In this document: piece after piece, positions 16,659 through 27,000 of the stretch
Layout of the letters: each line of letters starts with the position of its first letter
Numbering within the stretch: the stretch's first letter is position 1
Source of the DNA: Sinorhizobium sojae CCBAU 05684
GTDB taxonomy: Bacteria; Pseudomonadota; Alphaproteobacteria; Rhizobiales; Rhizobiaceae
DNA: 64,000 bases
Direction of reading: 5' to 3'
NCBI RefSeq assembly: GCF_002288525.1
Contig: NZ_CP023067.1
Coordinates: 1,860,001-1,924,000 of the forward strand
Translations under genes and position numbers: made by a program
The notes under the pieces: generated by a model
The model's database searches: none
The model's input: only the letters and a program-made list of their open reading frames with translations
What the model was told of the DNA's origin: nothing

Positions 16659-17426
16659 GTGCTAATCGAGACGGGCAGAAAAAAATTGCAGATTGCCGCC
16701 GAGAACCGCCGCAAGGACATCCATAACTCCGAAATCCCCGTCGTGTGCATCGCCTGTGAGGCGCGCCACGGCGGCGTTTGCGGCGCGCTCACGCCCGGCC
16801 AACTGACGGAACTCAGCCGATACGCGACGCGGCGCGCGGTTGAGGCCGGCAGCGAGATGATCGGCCAGGGCCAAGCGACCCAGAACCATGCCAACATCAT
16901 CCGCGGCGTCGTGAAATTGAGCAAGATGATGTCGGATGGCCGGCAGCAGATCGTCGGTCTTCAGTTCGCGCCGGACTTCATGGGCAGGCCCTTCACACGC
17001 GAAAGCGCGCTGAGTGCGGAAGCGGCGACCGATATCGACATCTGCGCCTTTCCCCATGCGATCGTCGAGCGGCTGATGGCCGAGGCACCGGGTCTAGAGC
17101 ACCGGCTGCACGAGCAGGCGCTCAAGGAACTCGACGAGGCGCGCGAATGGTTGCTAACGCTGGGCCGCAAGACGGCCCAGGAGAAGGTTGCAAGCTTCCT
17201 TTATCTCATCGCAACCCATGTTGATCCCGGGGAGGACGCGGCGAACGAATTCGACCTGCCCCTGTCGCGTGCCGACATTGCCGACTATCTCGGCCTCACC
17301 ATCGAGACCGTCAGCCGCCAGATCACCAAACTGCGCAAGGACGGCGTGATCCGCATCGACAACAACCGCCGCGTCTTCGTGCCCGTCATGGCGCGCCTGA
17401 TGCGCTACGCCGGGATCGATGCCTGA
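16659..17426 (+). CDS. fnrN: FnrN-type oxygen-sensing Crp/Fnr regulator
   Basis: The protein has 255 residues. The N-terminal cysteines VVCIACEARHGGVCGAL (C-x2-C-x7-C) plus the Cys of DICAFP form the FNR-type [4Fe-4S] site, which FixK lacks. The cNMP-binding-like core is followed by a Crp HTH (SRADIADYLGLTIETVSRQI), whose TVSR contacts match the TTGAT half-site. The GTG at 16659 is the best available start. It probably controls hemN, fixNOQP and itself in response to oxygen. Confidence 0.88.
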   Translation: MLIETGRKKLQIAAENRRKDIHNSEIPVVCIACEARHGGVCGALTPGQLTELSRYATRRAVEAGSEMIGQGQATQNHANIIRGVVKLSKMMSDGRQQIVGLQFAPDFMGRPFTRESALSAEAATDIDICAFPHAIVERLMAEAPGLEHRLHEQALKELDEAREWLLTLGRKTAQEKVASFLYLIATHVDPGEDAANEFDLPLSRADIADYLGLTIETVSRQITKLRKDGVIRIDNNRRVFVPVMARLMRYAGIDA

Positions 17427-17477
17427 GTTTCTGGAGAATTCGAGCGCGAGCAGACGGAAAAGCCGCGCTATTCCTCA

Positions 17478-18455
17478 TCAGAGCAACAACGGCAGCGCCA
17501 GCACGGCACAGGACGCGGCCAAGACCGAACAGGCCGCGGAGAAGACCGAGACGGCACCGTCGATATCCTCCACGGACGCGACAGGCCGGCCGCTCCCATG
17601 GATCATCGGCTCGTCCACCATCGCGCCGCCATAAATCCGTGGCCCGGCAAGCTGCAGATCGAGCGCCCCGGCCATTGCCGCCTCCGGCCATCCGGAATTG
17701 GGCGAGCGGTGCAGGCCGTGGTCGCGCCGCGCCACGTCGACTGCGGCTCTTGCCGCCTCCGCGCCGCGCTTCAGATAGGCGCCGGCGGCAACGAGAAGGA
17801 CCGAAAGCCGCGCGGCCGGTAGATTGACGAGGTCGTCGAGCCGCGCGGAGGCCCAGCCGAAATGCAGATAGCGGGGGCTCTTGTGGCCGATCATCGAGTC
17901 CGCGGTGTTCAGCATCTTGTAGGCGAGCAATCCCGGAAGGCCGGCCAGGGCATACCAGAAGGCCGGAGCAACGACACCGTCGGAGAAATTCTCGGCCAGA
18001 CTCTCGATCGCGGCGCGGCAGACGGCCGGCTCGTCGAGCGTGTTCGGATCGCGCCCGACAATCATCGACACCGCCTCGCGGCCACCCGCAAGGCCGTCGC
18101 GGCGCAACCCGTCGGCGACGCGTATCACGTGATCGGCGAGGCTCTTCTGCGCCAGGAAGACGGCAACGATGATTGCCTCGACGAGAAAACCGACGGCGCC
18201 GAGGACATCGAAAAGGCGGTCGAGCACGACGCCGACGACAATGCTCGTAACAACCAGGGCGACGATCGTCACCAGCCCGCGCAGCCTCAAGGAACCCTTC
18301 CCTAGTCCGGCGCGGTTGAATCCTTTGTCGAAAAGACTGATCGCCCGACCGAAGTGGACGATCGGATGCGTAATCCGCGACCACAGCCAATCCGGATCGC
18401 CGACGAGACGGTCGAGCAGCAGCGCAACCGCCAGGATGAGAAGGGTTTCAAACAT
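17478..18455 (-). CDS. cobD: Adenosylcobinamide-phosphate synthase (CobD/CbiB)
   Basis: An integral membrane protein of 325 residues. The CbiB signature DRLVGDPDWLWSRITHPIVHFGR is at the N-terminus, and the later segment ESLAENFSDGVVAPAFWYA is also characteristic. It attaches the aminopropanol arm to adenosylcobyric acid. It follows cobC directly (18456/18455) and ends the cobEABCD run. Confidence 0.95.
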   Translation of the reverse strand: MFETLLILAVALLLDRLVGDPDWLWSRITHPIVHFGRAISLFDKGFNRAGLGKGSLRLRGLVTIVALVVTSIVVGVVLDRLFDVLGAVGFLVEAIIVAVFLAQKSLADHVIRVADGLRRDGLAGGREAVSMIVGRDPNTLDEPAVCRAAIESLAENFSDGVVAPAFWYALAGLPGLLAYKMLNTADSMIGHKSPRYLHFGWASARLDDLVNLPAARLSVLLVAAGAYLKRGAEAARAAVDVARRDHGLHRSPNSGWPEAAMAGALDLQLAGPRIYGGAMVDEPMIHGSGRPVASVEDIDGAVSVFSAACSVLAASCAVLALPLLL

Positions 18456-19454
18456 CTAGGCCCCTGCCATTTGCAAGGCTTCGGCGAAGCGGCGATCCCC
18501 ATGCTCGTCCGCCGCAAGGCCGATTCGCAGCCAGTGCGGATTGTAGTCGAACCTTCGGGTCAGGATGCGCGCCCCGCAAAGGGCCTCGTGAAGGTCGTGG
18601 GCTCGCACATGTTCCACGAGAGCGAACAGCCCCGTGCCGCCGATCACCTTGAGCCCGGCTCCCGCGAGCACCGCATCCAAGCCGGCCTTCCGCTCCAAAA
18701 TGCGCTGGGCGACCGCCTCGCTCTGCGCATCCATCAGGTTCGCCGACAGGGCCAGCGCCGGACCGGAAACGGCCCACGGACCCAGCCACTCGCGCAGCGA
18801 CTCGAGCACCGCTGCCGCGGCAACGACGAAGCCGAGCCGCAGACCGGCAAGCCCGAAAAACTTTCCGAAGGAACGCAAGACGATCAGATTGTCGTGGTCC
18901 GCCACATGCGGAGCAACGCTTGCCGCCGGATAGAGATCGCCGAAGGCTTCGTCGACCACAAGCAGGCCGCCGCGCGAGGCCATCGCCTCGGCCATGGCCA
19001 GGATTTCCTCCGGTTGGAACAGCCTGCCGGTGGGATTGTTGGGATTGACGACCACGGCGAATTGGGCGGCGGCGAGATCCTCGACGCGCTCGACGAAATC
19101 GACCACCATGCCGGCCGCCTGCAGCACGCGGGCATATTCGCCATAGGTCGGCGCAAAGATCGCGGCACGCTTCGCAGAGCCCGCCAGCCGCGGCAGCAAT
19201 TGAATTGCCGCTTGCGTGCCGGGCACCGGCAATGGCAGCAGGTTGCCGGTCCGGTAACGGCGGCTTGCCGCCGCACGCGCCGCCTGCTCCAGATGCCCGT
19301 CCGGCAGGCGGTGCCAGACGCGCGGGTCGACCTGGGGAAGGGCAACCGGACACGGGTTGATGCCGGTCGAAAGGTCGAGCCAGTCTTCTGGCGTGCCGCC
19401 GAAACGCGCCGCAGCCTCGCTGATGCCGCCGCCGTGCACGATCGGAGCCGTCAT
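18456..19454 (-). CDS. cobC: Threonine-phosphate decarboxylase (CobC)
   Basis: A fold-type I PLP enzyme of 332 residues. Family features are LSTGINPCP near the N-terminus, VNPNNPTGR, DEAFGD and the PLP-binding Lys in LRSFGKFFGLAGLRLG. It makes (R)-1-amino-2-propanol phosphate for the nucleotide loop. The start ATG overlaps the cobB stop as ATGA, which indicates translational coupling. Confidence 0.94.
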   Translation of the reverse strand: MTAPIVHGGGISEAAARFGGTPEDWLDLSTGINPCPVALPQVDPRVWHRLPDGHLEQAARAAASRRYRTGNLLPLPVPGTQAAIQLLPRLAGSAKRAAIFAPTYGEYARVLQAAGMVVDFVERVEDLAAAQFAVVVNPNNPTGRLFQPEEILAMAEAMASRGGLLVVDEAFGDLYPAASVAPHVADHDNLIVLRSFGKFFGLAGLRLGFVVAAAAVLESLREWLGPWAVSGPALALSANLMDAQSEAVAQRILERKAGLDAVLAGAGLKVIGGTGLFALVEHVRAHDLHEALCGARILTRRFDYNPHWLRIGLAADEHGDRRFAEALQMAGA

Positions 19455-20752
19455 GGGGCCTCCAGCCGGTCGATGAGGTGCATGAAGGAGCCCGCGACGT
19501 TGTTTCGGCGCAAGCCCGCCCGCCCGAGGTCCGCTCCGGCCGCGTCGGTCAGCGAGAAGAGCGGCTCGGCCGCCCCTTCCGAGACGATGGTCGCGTAGTG
19601 GAATTCGTGTGCCGTCATGGGTCCGTCGAAAAAAGCGGTGTCGAACGGCTGGACGCGACGATAGCCGAGGTGCCGCCTGCGCTCGGCAAAACTGGTGACG
19701 AGCGGCAGGAGGCCCAGCATCTCGTGCCGGCGACCGTCGGCGGCAACAAGCCCCTCCCCGAGCGCCATGTAGCCGCCGCATTCGCCGAAGACGCGAACGC
19801 CCCGCGCCGCCGCAGCACGCACGCCGTTGCGGAAGGTGCTTGCGCCGGCGAGGCGTTCCGCCTGCAGTTCCGGATAGCCGCCGGGAAGATAGATCGCGTC
19901 AACGGCGCCGTCCGGCGCATCGTCGGCAAGCGGCGAGAAGAAGGAGAGTTCGGCGCCCTGCCCGCGCCAGCCGGCAATGAGATGTTCGTAAACGAAGGCG
20001 AAGGCGACATCGCGGGCAATGGCAATGCGCTGGCCGAGCGGCTTGAGCGCGGGGGGGTCGGGTCTTGCCTGCAATGGCAGCGGCATGGCGGCGGCGAGAA
20101 TGGCATCGAGATCGCAATCGGCCTCGATTGTGGCGGCAGCATGGTCGATGAAAGTTTCGAGCGCGCCGTGCTCCCCTGCCTGGACGAGACCCAGATGGCG
20201 TTCGGGCAGCCTGAGCGCGGCATCCTGCCGGATGACGCCGAAGATCGGCACCGAAATCCGGCCGAGCGCATCGCGCAGCATCGCCTCGTGGCGGTCACTG
20301 CCGACCCGGTTGAGGATGACTCCCGCGACGCGGACATCGTCGCGATGGACGGCATAGCCGCGCACCAGCGCCGCGACCGAATGGGACAGGCGGGCGCAAT
20401 CGACGACGAGAACCACCGCAAGACCGAGCGTGGCGGCGAGATCGGCCGGGGTTCCACTGCCGTCGGCGGCGCCATCATAAAGCCCCATCATCGCCTCGAC
20501 GATGAGCGTGGATCCGTCGGCCGAGGCCTGCACCGCATTGGCGAGAAGCAGATCCCGCCGCATCGCCCAGGGATCGTAGTTGAGGCAGGGCCTTCCGCTC
20601 GCCGCCGCATGGAAGGCCGGGTCGATGTAATCCGGCCCCGCCTTACCGGGCGAAATAGAATGTCCCCGCCTCTTAAGCGCCCGCATCAGGCCGAGCGTTA
20701 CCGTCGTCTTGCCCGAGCCGGAGCTCGGAGCAGCAATCATCAGGCCGCTCAT
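19451..20752 (-). CDS. cobB: Hydrogenobyrinic acid a,c-diamide synthase (CobB)
   Basis: The protein has 433 residues. An N-terminal dethiobiotin-synthetase-like ATPase has the P-loop APSSGSGKTT at residue 8, and a C-terminal class I glutamine amidotransferase domain has its Cys in FGECGGYMALGEG. It amidates carboxylates a and c. The start overlaps the cobA stop (ATGA), and a frame open further upstream is only a cobA shadow. Confidence 0.95.
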   Translation of the reverse strand: MSGLMIAAPSSGSGKTTVTLGLMRALKRRGHSISPGKAGPDYIDPAFHAAASGRPCLNYDPWAMRRDLLLANAVQASADGSTLIVEAMMGLYDGAADGSGTPADLAATLGLAVVLVVDCARLSHSVAALVRGYAVHRDDVRVAGVILNRVGSDRHEAMLRDALGRISVPIFGVIRQDAALRLPERHLGLVQAGEHGALETFIDHAAATIEADCDLDAILAAAMPLPLQARPDPPALKPLGQRIAIARDVAFAFVYEHLIAGWRGQGAELSFFSPLADDAPDGAVDAIYLPGGYPELQAERLAGASTFRNGVRAAAARGVRVFGECGGYMALGEGLVAADGRRHEMLGLLPLVTSFAERRRHLGYRRVQPFDTAFFDGPMTAHEFHYATIVSEGAAEPLFSLTDAAGADLGRAGLRRNNVAGSFMHLIDRLEAP

Positions 20753-21588
20753 GCCGGGTTCCGGAAGCGATCTGGCAACGGATCGGTTACAAGTTTGCGG
20801 CCTTCGAGCGCGCCCCTCCAGTCGAGCGACGGGCGCAGCCGCACGACCTCGCCCACGACGACGATCGCGGGCGGCTCGAGGCCGGAAGCCGCGACATCGG
20901 CTTCCGCCCGCGAGAGCGTGGTTTCGAGCACCACCTGGTCCGCCGTCGCCGCATTGCAGACGAAGGCAACCGGCTCGTCCGGCGCGCGACCGGCGGCAAT
21001 GAGGTTCGCGGCAATCTGGCCGATATGCTTCATCGCCATATACATGACGATGACCGGCGAGCCTTTGGCGATGCCTTCCCAATTGATCCGGTCCGGCACG
21101 ACGCCGGAGGAATCATGGCCCGTGAGGAAAGTAACCGCATGGTTCACTTCCCTATGGGTAACGGGGATACCCGCATAGGCGAGGCCGCCGATGCCCGCCG
21201 TAATGCCCGGCACGATGCGGAACGGAATGCCGTGCTCGACCAGCGTCAGCGCCTCCTCGCCGCCTCGCCCGAAGACGAAGGGATCGCCGCCCTTCAACCG
21301 CAGCACCCGCAGCCCCGAGCGAGCCAGTTCGACCAGCCGCAGCGAGATGTCGCGCTGCTTCGGCGAAGGCTTGCCGCCGCGCTTGCCCGCGAACTCGAGC
21401 GTCGCCCCGGGTTTGGCGAGCTTCAGGCACTCGCTGTTGACCAGCGCGTCGTGGACGATGACATCCGCCTGGCGCAGCGCATTGGCCGCGTGAAGCGTGA
21501 GAAGACCGGGGTCGCCCGGCCCCGCCCCGACCAGCCACACGGTCCCCGGATCAAGGTCGGGCAGACCGGAGAAAAAGGTTTCCGTCAT
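20749..21588 (-). CDS. cobA: Uroporphyrinogen-III C-methyltransferase (CobA)
   Basis: The protein has 279 residues. SUMT signatures are VGAGPGDPGLLTLHA at residue ~20, GGDPFVFGRGGEE and the C-terminal YMAMKHIGQIA region. It methylates uro'gen III at C2 and C7 with SAM, committing it to corrin synthesis. No siroheme-synthase (CysG) N-terminal domain is fused. It precedes cobB with a 4-bp overlap. Confidence 0.96.
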   Translation of the reverse strand: MTETFFSGLPDLDPGTVWLVGAGPGDPGLLTLHAANALRQADVIVHDALVNSECLKLAKPGATLEFAGKRGGKPSPKQRDISLRLVELARSGLRVLRLKGGDPFVFGRGGEEALTLVEHGIPFRIVPGITAGIGGLAYAGIPVTHREVNHAVTFLTGHDSSGVVPDRINWEGIAKGSPVIVMYMAMKHIGQIAANLIAAGRAPDEPVAFVCNAATADQVVLETTLSRAEADVAASGLEPPAIVVVGEVVRLRPSLDWRGALEGRKLVTDPLPDRFRNPA

Positions 21589-21649
21589 CGTCTCTTACTC
21601 CCGACCGCACGAAGCACCCGCCCCCAGAGGGGGGTTGACCTTGCCTCCA

Positions 21650-22087
21650 TCATTCCATTCCTTCTTGACCTTTGAGAACCATACCGGCGACCGCCGCGGT
21701 GGCGCGAGCCGAGCGGATCTTCGGCACGATCAGAACCGCATCCCGGCCGGCGGCGGCAAGGGCGGCCCCCTCCGCCACGCCATGGCAGCCGGTATGGGCG
21801 AAGACGATTTCAGAGGGATTTTGCAAGCGGTCTTTCTCCGCCTCGAGCGCCGCCGCATCGAAAAAGCGAAGCGGCACCGCAAAGTGCTGCGCTGCGGCGC
21901 GAATGGCCGGTTCCTCGGCACGCGCATCGAGTGACGCGATAAATGATAGTTCGCCGCTGCTGGCGCCTGCCTCCGCGAGCGCCTGTTCGGCAAGCGCGAT
22001 CACTTCCTCCGGCGCTGTCCGGCGCTCGCAACCGAGACCGAGAACGAGATTTCCATTGGTGACGGCTGTCCCCTCGGCCGAAGGCAT
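21650..22087 (-). CDS. cobE: Cobalamin biosynthesis protein CobE (CbiG C-terminal-like)
   Basis: The protein has 145 residues. The start VLGLGCERRTAPEEVIALAEQ is the CbiG_C motif, and TGCHGVAEGAAL in the C-terminal half is also typical. Its exact role in aerobic corrin synthesis is unsettled. It is the first gene of the run cobE-cobA-cobB-cobC-cobD. I place the start at 22087; an open frame upstream is not protein-like. Confidence 0.85.
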   Translation of the reverse strand: MPSAEGTAVTNGNLVLGLGCERRTAPEEVIALAEQALAEAGASSGELSFIASLDARAEEPAIRAAAQHFAVPLRFFDAAALEAEKDRLQNPSEIVFAHTGCHGVAEGAALAAAGRDAVLIVPKIRSARATAAVAGMVLKGQEGME

Positions 22088-22554
22088 GCGGTGCGGCTCC
22101 CTGCAGCGCGGCCTCTCTCGGCACGCAAGCTGAAACTCGGTTGATTGCTGCACGGGGATTGCTTCCTGGGCCCGGCGCAGCGGTCGGCGTTCCATACGAA
22201 GCGCCGGCCGGGGCATTGGGGCCCGCACCGGTCTGGACAGCACCGGATCAGGCCCCCTGCATGGGTCGGCCGCACCGGACGCTCTTTCAGTCCGCCTCCG
22301 CGGACGCCGTCGCATGATCCGTATATCTACCCGAAGCCCATCCGGGCGGTCAAACCGGATTGCGTCATCGGCGCGTCGTAAATTGGTGGGGTGCATTGGC
22401 TTGGCCCGCTTGCGGGGAGAAGGTCGCGGCAGCGGGATGAGGGGCGACCGGAGCGACAGCCGGGCATTCTTGCACCAGATCGTCCTCCATTTGCATTTGC
22501 GCACGGCGTCTGACACAAGACGGATCAAACGCTGCCATTCCCTTTGAGCCTTCC
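22088..22554. other. Divergent intergenic region, cobE / TSUP gene
   Basis: This 467-bp stretch must hold both promoters. I searched for a B12 box (AGCCAGGAGACCTGCC or its complement) and for the GCGACTGT segment of cobalamin riboswitches and saw neither. No small gene with a credible start is visible. Confidence 0.5.
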
Positions 22555-23340
22555 GTGACCGACCTCGCCTTCCATCTCCTGCTCTTTCTGTTTGCGGCTG
22601 CTTTCATCGCCGGTTTCATCGATTCGATCGCCGGCGGCGGCGGCATGGTCACCATTCCGGCCATGCTGATCGCAGGCATTCCGCCGCTGGAAACGCTCGG
22701 CACCAACAAGCTGCAATCCCTCTTCGGATCGGGGTCGGCGAGCCTCGCCTATGCGCGGCATGGGCATGTGAGCCTGAAGGAGCAATTGCCGATGGCCCTG
22801 ATGTCGGCGCTGGGTTCCGTCTTCGGCGCCCTCCTCGCGACAATTGTTCCCGCCGACGCGCTCAAAGGTGTGCTGCCGTTCCTCCTGATCGCGATTGCCA
22901 TTTACTTCGGCCTGAAGCCGAACGTTGGCGATATCGAGAGGCACCGCCGCATATCGGCGTTCCTCTTCACGCTCACCTTCGTGCCGCTGATCGGCCTCTA
23001 TGACGGCGTCTTCGGGCCCGGCACCGGCTCCTTCTTCATGCTCGGTTTCGTCTCGCTCGCGGGCTACGGTATCCTGAAGGCCACGGCGCACACGAAGTTG
23101 CTGAACTTCGGCTCCAATCTCGGCGCCTTTGTCGTCTTCGTCCTCAACGGCGTGGTGCTCTGGAAGGTCGGACTGGTGATGGGTGTCGGCCAGTTCGTCG
23201 GTGCGCAAGTCGGCTCGCGCTATGCCATGGCCAAAGGCGCGAAGATCATCAAGCCGCTGCTCGTTATCGTCTCGATTGCACTGGCAATCCGCCTGCTGGC
23301 GGACCCGGCGCATCCGCTGAGGGTCTGGTGGGGGATTTGA
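22555..23340 (+). CDS. TSUP-family (TauE/SafE) membrane transporter
   Basis: The protein has 261 residues with about seven or eight membrane helices. Family hallmarks are the N-terminal GFIDSIAGGGGMVTIPAM and the repeat-like GVFGPGTGSFFMLG in the second half. TSUP proteins export or import sulfite, sulfoacetate or other small anions. Being placed between cob operons may be chance. The start is GTG at 22555; the ribosome binding site is weak. Convergent with cobO. Confidence 0.88.
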   Translation: MTDLAFHLLLFLFAAAFIAGFIDSIAGGGGMVTIPAMLIAGIPPLETLGTNKLQSLFGSGSASLAYARHGHVSLKEQLPMALMSALGSVFGALLATIVPADALKGVLPFLLIAIAIYFGLKPNVGDIERHRRISAFLFTLTFVPLIGLYDGVFGPGTGSFFMLGFVSLAGYGILKATAHTKLLNFGSNLGAFVVFVLNGVVLWKVGLVMGVGQFVGAQVGSRYAMAKGAKIIKPLLVIVSIALAIRLLADPAHPLRVWWGI

Positions 23341-23356
23341 TCATCAGCCTCGCCCC

Positions 23357-23389
23357 ACGGCCCCCACGACTGTAAGCCTGGGGGGCCGT
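23357..23389. terminator. Hairpin between convergent TSUP and cobO genes
   Basis: ACGGCCCCC (23357-23365) pairs with GGGGGCCGT (23381-23389) around a 15-nt loop. It lies between two converging genes, so a bidirectional terminator is likely, though the T-tracts are poor. Confidence 0.6.
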
Positions 23390-23415
23390 CTCGGTAATAT
23401 GCCCGCCCTCGCCCG

Positions 23416-24054
23416 TCAGAACTCGACGCCCTTCTGCGCCTTGATGCCGGAGCGGAAGGGATGTTTGACCAGTTCCATCTCGGTCACGAGATCGGCGGCC
23501 TCGATCAGGTCTTCCTTGGCATTGCGGCCGGTCAGGACCACATGGGTCATGTGCGGCTTTTCCTCTTTCAGGAACCGGATCACCTCGGCGACGTCGATGT
23601 AGTCGTAGCGAAGCGCGATGTTGATCTCGTCGAGCAGCACCATGGAATTGCGCTCGTCGCGGATCAGTTCCTTGGCCTTTTCCCAGGCTTTCTCCGCCAT
23701 GGCCACGTCGCGGGCGCGATCCTGCGTTTCCCAGGTGAAGCCTTCGCCGAGCGTGTAGAACTGGCAGAGGTCGCCGAAATGCTTCTCGATCAGGTCGCGC
23801 TCGCCCGTCTGCATGGCACCCTTGATGAACTGCACCACGGCGCAGGGCATGCCATGGGCGATATGGCGGAAGATCATGCCGAAGCCGGCGGTCGACTTGC
23901 CCTTGCCCTTGCCGGTATGGACGATGACAAGACCCTTTTCGTCCGTCTTCGTCGCCATGATTTTCTCGCGCGCAGTCTTCTTCTTCGCCATCTTGACGGC
24001 GTGGCGGGCATCGTCCTTCTCCGCCGTCGGCTCGTTGACCGTCTCTTCGCTCAT
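23416..24054 (-). CDS. cobO: Cob(I)yrinic acid a,c-diamide adenosyltransferase (CobO)
   Basis: The protein has 212 residues. The P-loop GKGKGKST near residue 52 and LLDEINIALRYDYID are CobA/CobO family marks. It adds the upper adenosyl ligand. An N-terminal lysine-rich helix precedes the core. The start at 24054 has GGGAGTGAG upstream and lies 4 bp after the cobN stop. Confidence 0.95.
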   Translation of the reverse strand: MSEETVNEPTAEKDDARHAVKMAKKKTAREKIMATKTDEKGLVIVHTGKGKGKSTAGFGMIFRHIAHGMPCAVVQFIKGAMQTGERDLIEKHFGDLCQFYTLGEGFTWETQDRARDVAMAEKAWEKAKELIRDERNSMVLLDEINIALRYDYIDVAEVIRFLKEEKPHMTHVVLTGRNAKEDLIEAADLVTEMELVKHPFRSGIKAQKGVEF

Positions 24055-24058
24055 CGTC

Positions 24059-27000
24059 TCACTCCCTGTTGTTTCCGGCCTTGCCGGTGCGCGCGGCAAG
24101 GCCGCTCAGTTCAAATCGTGCCGAATTGGAGCGCGGGCTCCATAGCCCCCGCTCGACCGCCTCCAAGAGCCGCTCCGCCAGTTCGGCGAGAGCGGCCGGG
24201 TTCTTGTCCCGCAGGAACTCGAGCACTTTCTCGTCGGCGATATAGGCCAGGTAGGCGGCCTCGAAATGATGGTCGCGCACCGCCCCGGTCGTCGCGGCGA
24301 AGGCGAACATGTAGTCGACCGTCGCGGCGATCTCGAAGGCACCCTTGTAGCCGTGGCGCATCACGCCGTCGATCCATTTCGGATTGACGACACGGGCGCG
24401 CACCACCCGCCCGATCTCCTCTTCCAGCGAGCGGATCACCGGCTTTTCCGGCCGCGAATGATCGTTGTGGTAGATCGCCGGACGCGCGCCGCTCAAATGC
24501 TCGGCCGCCGCGCTCATGCCCCCTTCGAACTGGTAATAGTCGTCGCTGTCGAGCAGGTCGTGCTCGCGATTGTCCTGGTTCTGGACGACGGCCTCGATCG
24601 AGCGCAGGCGTTGCTCGAAAATGCTCCGCTCCGCCTTGCCATCCTCGCCGGCGCCATAGGCATAGCCGCCCCAGGTCAGATAGGCCTCGGCAAGATCGCC
24701 GCGCTTTTCCCAGCCCTTCTCGTCGATCAGCGCCTGCAGGCCCGCTCCGTAAGCACCGGGTTTCGCGCCGAAGACGCGATAGGACGCCCGCCGCGCCGCC
24801 TCCTTGGCATCGATGCCCTCCCCTTCGAGACGCCGGGCCTCCGCGCGCATGCGGGCGGCGATCATATTGTCGGCATCGTCCTCGTCGAGCGCGCCGATGG
24901 CGCGGATCGCCTTGTCGAAAAGTGCGATCTGATCCGGAAAGGCGTCGCGGAAGAAGCCGGAAATGCGCAGGGTAACATCGACGCGAGGACGGCCGAGCAC
25001 GGCAAGCGGCACGATTTCGTAGCCGGTCACCCGGCGCGAGGCCATGTCCCAGAGGGGCTTGGCGCCGATCAGCGCCAGCGCCTGGGCGATGTCGTCGCCG
25101 CCGGTGCGCATGTTGGAAGTGCCCCAGGCGGTGAGCCCGAAGGAGGTCGGCCATTCGCCGTGGTCCTGCAGGTAGCGACGGATGAGCAGTTCGGCCGATT
25201 TCTTACCGAGCTCATAGGCCGCCGGTGTCGGCACGGCGCGGCTGTCGACGGAATAGAAGTTACGGCCGGTCGGCAGCACGTCGGGGCGCCCGCGCGTCGG
25301 AGCGCCGGATGGGCCAGGCGGAACGAAGCGGCCGTCGAGGCCGGTGAGCAGGCCCTTGATCTCGGCTGCACCGGAGCTTTCGATCGAGGGCTTCAGCCGA
25401 AGTTCGACCTCGTTGAGCACGGCCCGCGTGTTGGTCCAGTCCTCCGGGCAGGCGATTTCGCCGGAGACGAGCTTCGCCGCAAGCAGTTCGATGCGCTCGA
25501 CCGTGTCGCCGGCGGTGCGCCAGGGAGCGTCCGAGAGGGTGGCGAGTAGGTCGGGCTTGGGGCCGGGCCATGGAGTGGAGTGGATGCAGTCGAGGGGGTC
25601 GAAGGGTTGAGGCGGGAGCGGGGAGATGGCCGATAGGCCATAGGGGGTAACTTCAGCACCACGCCCCAATCCCGCATCCACCGCAATCGCCCGCTGCAGG
25701 CTCTGGTCCCCGCCCTCGCTTAAGCCCCGCGGCACACGCGCAAGCGCAACGGTAAGGTCGGTCAGCAGCCGTCCTTGAGGCGCCACGCCGAAAATATGGA
25801 GCCCGTCGCGGATCTGCATCTCCTTGAGATCGCAGAGATAGGCGTCAAGCTTCTCCAGCGCCGCCTCGTCGCTGTCGCCCCTGTCGATGCCGGCGTCGTG
25901 GTCGAGGCCGATGTCGCGCACGAGGTCGAGGATCTGGCGGCTGAGCAGACGCAGGCGGCGCGGATCGCCGCCTGCCGCCTCGTAATACTCGTCGACCAGC
26001 GCCTCCAGATCCTTGAGCGGCCCGTAGGATTCCGCCCGCGTCAAAGGCGGGGTCAGGTGGTCGATGATGACGGCACTCGTTCGGCGCTTGGCCTGCGTGC
26101 CCTCGCCCGGATCGTTGACGATGAAGGGATAGAGGTGCGGCGTCGGCCCGAAGATTGCCTCGGGATAGCAGGCCTCGGAGAGCGCCAGCGCCTTTCCGGG
26201 CAGCCATTCGAGATTGCCGTGCTTGCCCATGTGAATGATCGCATCGGCACCGAAGACCTGGCGCAGATAGGCGTAGAAGGCGATGTAGCCATGCGGCGGC
26301 ACGAGGTCCGGCGCATGATAGGTCTCCTTCGGATCGATATTGTAGCCGCGCGCCGGCTGGATGCCGACCAGGACATCGCCGAAACGGGCGAGCGGAAGCG
26401 CAAAGGCATCATCGAGGAAGAAAGGATCGGCCTCGGGCGCCCCCCAGCGCTCCGTCACCTCCTCTTGAATCTTTCTCGGAAGAGACGCGAAGAAGTCCCT
26501 GTATCGATTCAGGGAAATGCTCTCGCGGATCTCCCGGTCGCGGCTCGCGGCATTGGTCGGCCCGGCCATCAGGAAGCGCATCAGCGCGTCGCCGTCGTCG
26601 GGCACTTGGCCGGCCGGATAGCCCTCCGCCGCCATCGCCCTCAGCACCTCGACCGTGCCCGCCGGCGTGTCGAGGCCGACGCCGTTGCCGAGGCGGCCGT
26701 CGCGGTTCGGGTAATTGGCCATGACGACGGCGATCCGGCGCGCATCGGTCTCGGTCCGTCTGAGCTTCGCCCAATTGGCGGCGAGACGGGCGGAAAATTG
26801 CACGCGGTCGTCAAGCGGCTCGTGACCGACGATATTGGCTTCGACCAGCGGGTCGTAAACCGAGGCCGCCTTGAAAGAGACGGCGCGGGAAAGGATGCGC
26901 CCGTCCACTTCCGGCAAGGCGACATTCATGCCGAGATCGCGCGCCATCAGCCCCTGCGGCGAGGCTTCCCAGGCCGCGCGCGACGAACCCGAGAAAATCA

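Noticed and set aside
22088..22554. Cobalamin riboswitch upstream of cobE
   Set aside because: Neither a B12 box nor the GCGACTGT core is visible on the minus strand; a covariance-model search could still overturn this.
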